Shown here in pieces: positions 20,374-30,700 of a DNA stretch of 64,000 nucleotides (its first letter is position 1; every line of letters begins with the position of its first letter). The stretch is from positions 41,048,992-41,112,991 of the forward strand of contig NC_079203.1 of the NCBI RefSeq assembly GCF_026745355.1, written 5' to 3'. A model generated the notes under the pieces. The model made no database searches and was not told where the DNA came from. It was given only the letters and a program-made list of their open reading frames with translations. A program made the position numbers and the translations under genes. The stretch is from Beta vulgaris subsp. vulgaris (lineage: Eukaryota; Streptophyta; Magnoliopsida; Caryophyllales; Amaranthaceae).

Positions 20374-23001
20374 TGTAACACCCCCAAAATCCATACACGT
20401 CTAACGCTACGTCGCATCGACTTTGGGAGTGTTACCGCCGCGATGGAACGCAAGGCATAATTAGAAATACGGTAACTCAAACTCATTGTCTCAAAACCAA
20501 ATTGCAGCGGAATAGAAAATGTAAATACAACTCGGGAATCATAGATGACCCCTCTTTATTCAATCTCAAACCATTTAACAATGTTCTATAAAGTTCAGTA
20601 ATACTTGAACCAAAAGTTTAACTTCAAACTACAGACTAGCCCCCTTATGCTTGATATCATGCAGCAGCACCAGCTCACCTAGTCTGCTCCCCATTGAAGT
20701 GTCAATGGTTCATCACAGGTCAACAAACACATAATAACACACAAAGTCAGCTATGCTGAGTACGTAATGAACCATTGAAACTAAATGAACATAAATGATG
20801 CACACCTTACAAACTGCTATAAGAAACCACATCATCTCACATTCTTTATTCTTTCATTATTTGGCATCGAACGGGCACCGTCATCTTACTAGAATCATAC
20901 GGGCTACTGAATCCTTAATAGACAACTTGGTCTATTAGATGAAATGCAAATACGGTTTTGTTCCGTCTCACACCCATCACCTTAGTATGCATACCCCCAA
21001 GATCGAACGGAACCTTCCGCCTACTTGAGTTATCAAAATATAAGGACACTACTGTCGTCACAGTAGGCCTGTGTAGGAGTGTAGAACAAGTCCCACACTC
21101 CCCCCATTGTTCTATACTTGTAGGAAATCCAACTACAAGCTATTGCCATAATCTTCTTTTACTATTAACTATTCTTTTTATAACTTTAAGGAGTCATTTA
21201 TATGCTCTCTTAATTACCAAACTCAATCTTATCTCTGGTAACACTCTCGTTACTCTATAGATCAGATTAATAATGCTGATGTTACACTACGATAAACTTC
21301 GCATTTCAATGCAACATATTTCAATGCATCATATTGATTTCACGTTATAAACGTCTAACCAAACAATCACAATCAGATGTTCCCTATCATGGTACTAGGT
21401 TCCAATAAAATGAACTGCAACCTAATCATGATACTAAACTTGAAAGTAAACTGGTACGCGTACGTACCTTGTAGCGGAGAATTTTCGTTGACTTAATTGA
21501 ACGAGCCGCTTATGAAATTGGGACCTAAATCGTTAAAACAAAGCTTTAGTGTTACGTCCTTGATAACACTAACAACTACTACGTACTAAGACCATAACGA
21601 TCTAACGATTCGAATTAAGCGATAGTTAAAACCTTATTCCAGAACTTTCGTTATAATTCTAATCTAGTGGATTTAACGTCTTTTAGAAGTCAGAGTTAGT
21701 GAGTAACTAAGTTAGTTAGTAACCTTAGTCCACTATTTTACCAATCCAAAAAGGGTCATAAGTCCAACCTGTCTTATGTCCAGAAGTTAAGTCATATGTC
21801 CAAAAGTAAGTCATGTGTCTAAAAGTAAGTCATATGTCCAAAGGATAAGTTCCATGTCCAAAAGGTAAGTTCCATGTCCAAAAAGGTAAGTCAGGTTCCA
21901 TGAAACAGGTCACTCATGAAACGATAATAACTTTAACTAATAATAGAACACACTTTTCTTACTTTCAACTTATTCCAATTACAAACCTAACCAGAATTTT
22001 AACTTAAAAACAGAATAATAACTTAACTAGTTAAACAATCTAATAATTTACTAAACACTCTAATTACTAATTATTAATTACAAACCTTACGTAATTACGA
22101 AAACTGTAAATATAAATAATAAAACTGATATAACAGGTCAAGTGCATAATAGGTTTATACCACTGACTCGCCGACGTCAAACTCCGGCAATGAAGCTCCG
22201 GTGGCCTTCGCTCGCCACACAGCCACACTCGAGACCCTCTTCGGTTCGCAGGCGCGCACAGCAGCGACGCACTACTTCGCTTGCTCGCACAACAACGCAC
22301 ACACACGACACCACGCGACCCTCGTCGCAGCACGGTCTCGCACGACACCCTCGAACGTCCTTCGCACAACCCTCGCACGACCCTCGAACCTCTTCGCGCA
22401 ACACTCGCACGAACCACGACACTCTTCGCACACAAAACCTCTAGCAAAACCCTCGACAAACTCGCACAAAAACTCGACCAAACCCTCGACGAATTCGCAC
22501 CAATCTCTCGACCCTCCTCGCCTGCGCACCCTCCGCGCGCTCGAACCACAACCCCCTTCGCACCCCTCGACGATTTCCGAGAAAGAACACGGCAAGGGAG
22601 ACAAAGAAAATGAGGAGAACAGCGAGAGAGAGGGAAAAATCTGAGGGAGAGAGAGATTCGAGAGAGAGAGAAAGAAAATTCTGGGAGAGAAAGAAAGAGA
22701 GAGAGATCGGCTGAGGAGAGAGAGAGGAAGAGAAAAGTCGGCTGAGGAGAGGGAGAAGAAAGGGTTTAGGGTTTTCTGAAATTCCCTCTCCTTTTCTTTT
22801 TATACTCCCTTCAAAAAGTAGTAACCCTAGGTCAAGTAAAGATCAGGTTACTCTTTTAAAAACTCCGAAAATTTCCAAACCAATTCATATTAACAATAAT
22901 TTATTCCTATTAATTTGTAAATAAACTAAAATACCTTTTTATTAATTCTTTATACTTTCTTAATTAATACGAAATTACTACTAAAAATACGGAGTATTAC
23001 A
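20374..23001 (-). mobile_element. Solo LTR of a gypsy-type element, minus strand (2628 bp)
   Basis: It starts TGTAACACCCCCAAAATCC and ends GGAGTATTACA, flanked by the 5-bp duplication ccaat (20369-20373 and 23002-23006). Its minus-strand reading resembles the chromovirus LTR: TGTAATACTCCG at the start, TTCCGCTGCAA near the end, and a GGGTGTTACA terminus. No internal region or second LTR is present, so it is a recombination product. A minus-strand TATA-like TATAAAAAG lies near 22800. ORFs at about 22140-22640 are CG-rich CTCGCAC repeats within the LTR and not genes. Confidence 0.9.
21755..21905. repeat. Short tandem repeat AAGTCATATGTCCAAAAGT, about six copies
   Basis: Units of roughly 20-22 bases (AAGTCATATGTCCAAAAGT, AAGTCATGTGTCTAAAAGT, AAGTTCCATGTCCAAAAGGT) follow one another inside the solo LTR. 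Copies diverge by one to four bases and by small length changes. Confidence 0.75.
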
Positions 23002-24008
23002 CCAATGCACTGTGGTCCCTTCAACAGTTACTGTTTTTCAAGTTAGCTACTACATGGATGTGTTGGAGGTTGATTTAGGTGCTAGAACTTGCACATGTAG
23101 GTATTGGGACTTGACTGGGATCCCCTGTGCCCATGCTATTTCTTGTATTTTTTTTCTTCATAAAGATGCTGAGGACTTTGTGTCTGAATGGTATCACAAG
23201 GATACATATTTGAAGTCATATGTTGGTAGTATCCCCCCTTGTGTTGGTGAGAGGCATTGGCCTAGGGTCCACCTACCATTAACTCCACCTCCCATAAAGA
23301 TAGGTCCAGGCAGGCCCAGGAGAAATAGAAGGAAGGACCCCTATGAGAATCCTAAAAAACCAGGGAGACTAACAAAGCATGGGGTCCAAATGAGTTGTAG
23401 TATATGCAAGGAAAAATACCCATAACAAGAGGAGATGTCCCAATAAGGACAGGGCTGTGGAACCACCTAATAAAAGGCAGAGAGTTAACAATGAACAGCC
23501 CCAACCTTCCTCTCATTTGAATGTTACTGCTGAACCAACAAGGACTGGAATAAATGAAAGGGTCATTAGAGGAGGAATGGGAAGCAGGGGTGGTGGAGGA
23601 AGGGGCAGCAAGGGTGGTGGAGGAAGGGGCAGCAGGGGTGGCAGGACTGGAACTAGGGGAGGAAGAGGAAGAGGAAGGAGTGCATCTCAACAGGTATGAC
23701 TCAATCATCCTCTTCATTTACTTCACTTTGCTTGGATTTAGGAAATTCACCCCTTGCTTGTTTTCTTGTCAACAGATACCATCTGGGGTTGGATTGTTTA
23801 TTGCACATGATGGCAGTTCATTCTTGAATGTAAGTAAACAATGCATCTTCTTGTTTTTTTTTTTTTGTTAAGTACCCCCTTATGCTTTACTAATTATTCT
23901 GTTTTGTAGGCCCCCACTCAACAAGGAGGTCCAATTGAGATCACACAAAGCTCAACCACCTTGGCTGATGGATGTCCAATTGGAAGTCAAGCATCAACAG
24001 CTTCCTAG
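23002..24008 (+). pseudogene. MULE transposase, segment 4: SWIM zinc finger, zinc knuckle, Gly/Arg-rich tail, terminal exons
   Basis: The SWIM finger is CTCRYWDLTGIPCAHA (C-x-C-xn-C-x-H) at about 23089-23136, a fixture of MULE transposases. A second knuckle starts CSICKEK (about 23397) and is completed out of frame as HNKRRCPNKDRA, so a base is lost near 23418. A Gly/Arg-rich RGG-type tail follows (23554-23693). Two introns fit: 23694-23775 and 23830-23909. The last exons read IPSGVGLFIAHDGSSFLN and PTQQGGPIEITQSSTTLADG, ending at the TAG at 24006-24008. The overall domain order is that of a full-length MULE transposase. Confidence 0.87.
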
Positions 24009-24188
24009 TTAGATATGTTTAACAACTTGTAGTGCAATTGAGGAACACCTTTTTTTTGGGAACACTTGAATGTATTGATTGATAACTAATATTTCATTGC
24101 AAGCAAGTAAAAGCTAATCAAGGACTTCATTTCATTTCTTCATTGCAATGGTTACAACATGTTCCAAATCAGTGCATAACTACAACTT

Positions 24189-24714
24189 CTAAAAAATCAA
24201 CAAGAAAACAATGATGAAAACTACCCATGACAACACTAATGCAGTAGTTGCAAATTTTTCCCCTTTCCCATGTTTTGACTTCTCAACATTCAGTAGTAAA
24301 ATTACATTCTTCAGTTCTTCATTTGCATCCTTCAGGTTCATTTTCTTTAATTTGGTCTTGTCCAACCTCATCTTCACATCTTCTAATTTTCTTTCAAAAG
24401 CTACACATTCGATGCATATGTTATCTTCACCATCAACATCATCCTTCCATCGAAAAAAATGGCGTTCTTCATTGTTCTACAATAATAGAAAATTTCAGTT
24501 TCCCCTAAAACCCCCAATAAGTGTGCGAAATCAAAATATTGCATAAATTAGGTTTACTTACTGGCCACAAGGAGCACCCATAAAATTATTTCCCTTGATT
24601 CTTCTCACTCCTTGCAGTCCTCAATTTCACAGCCAAATTGTGGTGGCACTTAACTGTATAATCTCTTCTTCCGTTAGAGAGCTTCCTTGAAGTGGTGGAT
24701 GAAGCACCCGACAT
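24189..24714 (-). pseudogene. GRF-type zinc finger / coiled-coil / membrane-anchor protein carried by the MULE (one internal stop)
   Basis: Two minus-strand exons, 24562-24714 and 24476-24189, are separated by a GTAAGT...GTAG intron and would encode about 146 residues. Exon 1 starts MSGASSTTSRKLSNGRRDYT and has C-H-H, then NQGK, a TAA stop, FYGCSLWP; the G-x-x-F-Y-G-C pattern is the signature of GRF zinc fingers. Exon 2 continues RHFFRWKDD (the F-F-R-W-x-D end of the finger) and CIECVAFERKLEDVKMRLDK, a charged helix likely to form a coiled coil, then a hydrophobic C-terminus ALVLSWVVFIIVFLLIF. It is convergent with the transposase, 180 bases from its stop. Function is unknown; GRF fingers in other proteins bind single-stranded nucleic acid. 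Apart from the stop it is well preserved. Confidence 0.75.
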
Positions 24715-24954
24715 TTTCGCTTAAACAAACTGGAAGGGGGATTTTCGCAAAAACAAACTGAAAGAAGAAAGAAGAAGGAAGAAGGAAGAAGGAGGAAAGA
24801 AGAAAGGGGGGTGGGGGGGTTCATTAAAAATCACGTGAGAGTCACGTAGTTTCTCTTACCTGCTACAGCAGGTTAACCCTTCCAAAGGTCTGTTAGTTTC
24901 AAACATGTGTTAAAGTTAGGACTAATATTAATTAATTAATAGTTGGGACTGATA

Positions 24955-24997
24955 TAGAAGATGTCCCATAGTTGGGACTGTTTTTATCAATTTTTCC
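24955..24997 (-). repeat. Probable right terminal inverted repeat of the MULE
   Basis: The minus strand reads GGAAAAATTGATAAAAACAG followed by TCCCAACTATGGGACATCT. It begins with GG and an A/T-rich stretch, like the verified 9-bp-duplication elements in this window. The partner end is off the left edge, so this is a prediction. Confidence 0.5.
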
Positions 24998-25499
24998 TAT
25001 ATTTTAACCCAATTTTAGTTTCTCTCTCACACTTTTCGGTTCTCTCTAATTTTTTTATTCTCTCTCGTACTTTTGGACTTCCTACTTGGTTCTCCTCCAA
25101 AGTGAAATGAGTAAACTAAAAAGAAATGAAGGGAGTATCTGTCTCTTTTTAATTGCTAGTTGATAAATTCTGTTTTTTTTTTTTACAGTTTTTCAGGCAC
25201 AACTTCAAACCTTAATATCTTAAGTTTTGTAGAAGACAAAATTATAAAAATTATATATTTGGACTATACACATTAAGATGAATAAAACAAGATCCCGCAT
25301 GACTGTGTTTTTCTTTACATATACAAAACTAAATAAGGTCAAAGTTGTCATGTTTATAGTGTTCACACACAATATAGCGATTACAAAAAGACATACACTG
25401 CATGTTTGGTTAGTGGTACTAAATTGTAGTAATGGTAATGATTTCTAGTGTAAGTTTGTGAAGACATTTCAATGTCAACATCCATGGTAATGACAATAT
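24998..25499. other. AT-rich intergenic DNA
   Basis: No gene is seen. A fragment at about 25020-25140 (TTCTCTCTAATTTTTTTATTCTCTCTC ... GAAATGAAGGGAGTA) looks like the tail of a Stowaway-type MITE without its other end. Confidence 0.5.
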
Positions 25500-25859
25500 C
25501 CTGTTTCGCAAATAGAGTTTAGCTGTTAGAGGTTAGAGTTTATTGTTAGAGTTTTAACTTTTTGTTCAACAGATTTGATTGTTGATTTGATAACTTTTTT
25601 TTATAATGTGTTTAGTAACCATCAACTGATTGCTAAAATTTTATTGCCTTTTGTCGTGTGAAATGATATTTATAGACATTTTAATACATGTGTGTAGTAT
25701 TATAACTATAAGAAGAAAAAAAAGTCATTTTGAATATATTTTTACCTAATCCTCTAAAGAAAAAACTCCATGAGCTTTTTCATTTTGAGTGTTTTTATTC
25801 CAAAACTCCTTCTAAAACTCTATTTTACCAAACACTCTTTTTTAGAGTTTTTGACTAGT
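25500..25859. mobile_element. hAT-like MITE, truncated copy A
   Basis: It starts CTGTTTCGCAAATAGAGTTT and ends within TTTTTGACTAGT. It is clearly the same sequence, inverted, as 54421-54853: shared blocks include CCTCTAAAGAAAAA, GAGCTTTTTCATTTTGA and ACTCTATTTTACCA. The CTGTTTGGCAAAT-type terminus suggests hAT, but no 8-bp duplication can be fixed. It lacks the last part present in copy B. Confidence 0.6.
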
Positions 25860-26197
25860 AACCTTTTTTCATATAGTAACCTTTTAAAATCATAAGTTAC
25901 ACTATACAGTTACAATCTACCATAGTGAACCTTTTTTTTTTTTAAATATAGTTACTCTTTCTTACATTAGTTTATCATGATAAAATTTTCACTTTGTAAC
26001 CTAGTAACATTTTTTCAACATAATCAAACTTTACAATCTATATCTACTCATCTTTTATATCTATTTTTTTATATAGTGACATTTTTTTGGAAAATTCTAC
26101 ATGGTGAATTCTTGAAATCCGGATTACACAACGTGACCCCATGGTATTGTTTTACAAAGAAACGTGACATTAATGACTTTTTTCATCTAATTTTATA

Positions 26198-26573
26198 CTC
26201 CCTCCGTCCCATAATACAAGTCCTAATTCTGTTTTTACGCGGAAATTAAGGTTAAATGGAATCTTGTTTTATTTGAATAAAAAAAAAAAATTTTTATTGA
26301 GAAACACTTGCATTGTTTTTTTCTTTTTAACAAAAATAAAAACTGTCATTTAATGTTGCATGGTTTAATGTGTATAGGAGTTCAATGGGGTAAAAGTTTT
26401 CATTTTGTCATTAATAATGGTGCATTGGAAGCTGAAATTATGATGACATTTTGGGAATTAAACTATTTTCATGAGGGTATTTTGGGAATAATTATTGATT
26501 GAAAATAGAAATAAGACTTATATTTTGGGACACCTTATAAGGAAACAGGACTTATATTATGGGACGGAGGGAG
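26198..26573. mobile_element. Stowaway-type MITE (376 bp)
   Basis: The ends are CTCCCTCCGTCCCATAATAC and the inverse ATTATGGGACGGAGGGAG, flanked by TA on both sides (26196-26197 and 26574-26575). This is the Tc1/mariner-type MITE structure. It sits at the edge of the left arm of the larger element. Confidence 0.92.
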
Positions 26574-26978
26574 TAGTTAATTAATTTCTAAAACCCTTAA
26601 ATCTAATTAATAAATACATAGTTAACTTTTATTAAAAAAACCTAATTTACCACACAACCCAACCGCACCCAACCCAACCGCACCCAACCCACTCCCCTGC
26701 TGCCACCCTATCCCTGCCTCCCTCCTTTCCTTGGTAGCTACTGCAACCACCCCCTCCCTTGCTGCCACCCATTCCCTTCCCTCCCCAACAACCGCCCTCC
26801 CCAACAACTGAAACCAACCAACCAACCCTGCCACCCCTTTCCTTCCCCCGACCACCGAAACCACCCCCTCCCCTCCCCTCTCCATCTCGAACCTCGAAAC
26901 CAACCCCGAGCCACTGCCACCCTTTCCCCTCTCCCCTCTCTTTCCCCCACCCCTAGATATTCCATGTTGCTTTTAATA

Positions 26979-27023
<45 letters not shown>
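26979..27023. repeat. Compound microsatellite (TG)n(AG)n
   Basis: About nine TG units run directly into about fourteen GA units. ORFs that read through it are Ser-Leu or Arg-Glu repeats and are not genes. Confidence 0.95.
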
Positions 27024-27028
<5 letters not shown>

Positions 27029-27720
27029 AAAGAAAGAAAATGAGGCGATTTCGTGGGTGGGGATGGGGAGGGGAAGGGTGGTTTCAGCTGTGGAGGTGAT
27101 TTCGAGGGTGGGGGAGGAGAGGAAAGTGGGTGGTTTAAGTTGTGGGAGTAGTGGGAGGGGGTAGGGCTGGGATGGGAACATGGGAGGAGGTGGGGATAGC
27201 GGTTGGGTAGTTTAGATTTTTTAAAAGTTTTAATTTGAATCAAGGATATTAAAAATTAATTAACCTGAAAATGGATGGAAAAAGTAATTAATGTCACTTT
27301 TCTTTGTAAAACAAAATTATAAGTCACGTTGTGTAATCCAGATTTCAAGAATTCACCATGTAGAATTTTCCAAAATCAAGAACCATCACGTAGAATTTCC
27401 TTTTTTTCATAAATTACTTAAAGCTAACCAAACGGACCGAAAGAGTAATACAACACGTCAACAACTAACACCTTCACTAAACCGCTACCGCAAGTCCGCA
27501 ACAGCCACTCCTGCAAAACAAATTCAGTCATAAATAATTTGTAAGTATCCGAATGCCGATGTGGAGTGAACAAAAGCCCGATTTACCATTTATTTTAGAC
27601 TGAAGTACAAAGGATAATCAAACTACAAAAACCAGTTTATGATATCCCAAGACCCAAATCACCAGTTCACCAATCATTACCAAAGAATTGCAGCAAACAT
27701 CTTCAATTCCAAAGAGAAAA

Positions 27721-30700
27721 ATGGTCATGTCGGAAGAAATGGGACTCACATCTACATCTACATCTACATCTACCTCTACCTCTACCTCTACCTCTACCTC
27801 TAGCAGCAGGCAAGCTGAAGGTGTGCGCGGCTTCCCGGCGGCAGCACAACCGGAGATAATGAGAGCCGCCGAGAAAGACGACCACTACGCTTCCTTTGTC
27901 TCCGACGCCTGCCGCGATGCTTTCCGCCATCTCTTCGGTTCTCTTTCTCTCTCCTTTTTTATTTTCACTTTGTAACTTCTTTCCTTATAAGAGATTTCAA
28001 CTGAAAGATAATGTTATTTTTATGGGATTGTATTGCAGGTGCTAGACTTACTGTTGCTTACCATAGTCAGGTTTATCCTTTTTTTTTTTTTTTACTTCCA
28101 TTCTCTGTTAATTATTTCAATTTTTGTGTATTATTGTCAGAATTGTTTGTAGGAAACGTTTATATTACTTGGGAAAAGGGTGCAGAATTAAGAAATTAAT
28201 GAATTGAGATTGGTTTATTCGTCTAATTGAGCAACTATTGTACAACTTGTAACAGGAATTGAGATTCACAATAGGAGTAGTTATAGTTGCATTGTTTATA
28301 TACTCCGTTTATGATTGATTTCAGATGAATGTTTGATGTACATATTATTGTACTGGGGCCACTGAAAAACCAATCATTTGAGTAATGGCCAACTTTGCCA
28401 TTCGACTAGAATTATAGTAAGTCATTGTTCTCTTTTTTATGGAAATGCTTGGTATTTGAAAATAAGGTTCTTTACTTGTCAGGCTTAAGGCCTGTACATA
28501 TTAATCTTCGTGGATCTTGCCTGCGGTGTTGTTCAAACTGGGGCGACTGAGATACCAATCATTTTTGACAAATGGTCGTTTGCTTGAACATAAGAAGTCA
28601 TATTTTCGTAGGAAATGCAACTACACGGGAAAAATAATTCTGTAGGAATAGTGTTTCGTTGAAAGTGCAAATTGATAGAGATAATATTTACAGTAATATT
28701 TTCTATTGTAAATATTATCTCTATCATAAATTCTTATGTTTTTGTCAATCCAACATATCCACATTTTCCCACTTGGTAGGAATTTTTAGTTCTCATGTTT
28801 TTTATATGTCAATCAAACAAGCACTTGATACATGCTGTTTCGGCAAGAATGCTTCATAATGTATATTGTATAAGAACTGAGACCTATTCCATGGGATGTT
28901 ATTTTTGTGCAGACAAAGCTTCTAGGCCAGATGCTCTATTATATTCTTACAACAGGTGCAGGTCAGCAAACCTTGGGAGAAGAATACTGTGATATAGTTC
29001 AGGTATTGTTGCTTTGGATCATCCTTTTTTCGGTCTGGCAAGTTCTATTCTTTTATGGCAGAAAAGCTTCTGTAATGTTTCTTTCTGTACTCTTGAGATA
29101 TCTAATAGTGCAATTGACAATCCCTCGACCCCCACTTTCCGCCCTTTAAAACAACTCATTCTGGTGTGATATGCATTTGTTTGAGAGAAACATGTGAGAG
29201 TAAATGAGTTAGCTCTATCAAGTGATTCTTATTTCTTAAGCAGAAGCAAAATCTTGTTCCAAGCAAATTAATGTTGCCTATTTCATTATTGGCATCACTA
29301 AGTTGTATTGGTCATAAACGACGTTTAGAGTTGGATTGACTATACTAACCATAACCTTTTTGCTTGTTTATACATATAATATTGGAATAAGTCAATAGAA
29401 ATATGGTATATTTGTCGTGTACAAAAAATGCACCTTGCTAGCCTAAACCATTAAAAATGCGACGTGTAACCCTAAGGTTTGCAAAAATATTTATTAATGA
29501 CTAATTGATAGTAGTTTCGTGAATTGAACACTCCCTAAAAAAATGTTAAAACCCCTCATTAAAACTAAAGCATTGCATTAAACCTGTGAACAAAATTACT
29601 CTCTTTTCCATTACTAGGATGTTTCCTAGACTAGTTTGTGTTAGTTCAAATATTACTCTCCATTTGTCACTATTAGTATGTGGTGCACTTTTAATAGTTG
29701 GGGATACACGATAAAAATTCCCCAAAAAAATTACAATTTTTACATGTGATCCCTTGAGCCATTTGAAAATATTTTATGGATTATATACTTTGGGATGACC
29801 TTATTGATGTTGTTGCAGATCGCTGGATCTTATGGACTTCCTCCAACTCCTGCAAGACGAGCCTTATATATTCTTTATCAGACAGCAGTTCCCTACATTG
29901 CAGAAAGAATGAGGTTTTGCCAACGTTCCTTGCATTAGATCATGTAGAACACTTTTTTCTTATTCCAGTGTGTCGATGCTTTTAATTGGTTTGATTTAAG
30001 TAACTCAATCATTGGTCTTATGCAGCTCCAGAATTGCTTCCCGTGGCATGTTCCTTGCAGAATCACATTCTGATGAATTCGGTGATAGCAGTATTCCACG
30101 GAATAGTCAACTTGGTAGTGGAACCCCATCATCCTCTACATCCCAAATCTCAACTTCATCTCTTGCTCGATTAAAAGGACGATTTAGAAGATTGCGGATG
30201 TACATAATACACCAATGGCCAACTGTATGGAAACAGCTTCCGTTTAGTGATGCTCAGTTTTTGTGATAATGAGCCAAGCGCAATTTTTAGTTGGAATAGA
30301 TCAATTCTAGTGCCTTTGTGCAATTGTGCAATTGTGCTAATGTCATGATTACTGTGGTGTTCAGGTGCTCCCAGTAGCACGTGAGGTTTTGCAGCTGATT
30401 CTTCGAACAAATCTTATGCTTTTCTACTTTGAAGGTGCTTACTCAAATCTGAGATCTGAGGATTAATTATGCATCTTCTCACTGCAGGTGTTTAGAGACG
30501 TTAATATTCCTATTGCTCCTCAACTGCAGGCCTCTATTATCATATCTCAAAAAGAACATCTGGAATACGTTACATGTTTATTGGCAAACCGTCAAATCAA
30601 AGACCAAGGTAAACACTGAGCAAATAAGTTGGGAACTAAAACACATTAAACTTATGACAATATATTCTGGAATTGTGTTCGAGGTTTGCTTCATCATCTA

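Larger units (their letters stand above)
1..24997 (+). mobile_element. Autonomous-type MULE (MuDR-like DNA transposon), left end outside window, broken by three nested insertions
   Basis: The transposase frame runs through four segments: 1-59, 17545-18750, 20193-20373 and 23002-24008. A small antisense GRF zinc-finger gene follows at 24189-24714. The right end is inferred at about 24997, where the minus strand begins GGAAAAATTGATAAAAACAG and continues CCCAACTATGGGAC. That resembles the GG-starting termini of the 9-bp-duplication elements at 40944-42072 and 45200-47232. The left terminus is outside the window, so neither the inverted repeat nor a target duplication can be verified. Insertions in it are the gypsy element, the CACTA element and a solo LTR; one more, a copia element, sits inside the gypsy. 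Confidence 0.8.
26089..27400. mobile_element. Non-autonomous element with inverted repeats of about 110 bp, hosting a Stowaway MITE
   Basis: The left arm from 26089 (GGAAAATTCTACATGGTGAA, ATTACACAACGTGAC, TTGTTTTACAAAG, GTGACATTAA) is matched in inverse at about 27275-27371 (TTAATGTCAC, CTTTGTAAAACAA, GTCACGTTGTGTAAT, CACCATGTAGAATTTTCC). A further GTAGAATTTCC at 27390-27400 may be the true right end. No clean target duplication was found. The interior holds a C-rich AACCCACCCC-type tract, a TG/GA microsatellite and a GGGGATGGGGAGG tract, and no gene. Confidence 0.65.

Noticed and set aside
22067..22644. Several overlapping ORFs of 84-160 residues, Arg/Thr-rich
   Set aside because: All frames are open because of CG-rich CTCGCAC repeats within a solo LTR; no homology recognised.
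26622..27243. Pro/Ser-rich and Gly-rich ORFs
   Set aside because: They derive from C-rich tracts and a TG/GA microsatellite inside a non-autonomous element.
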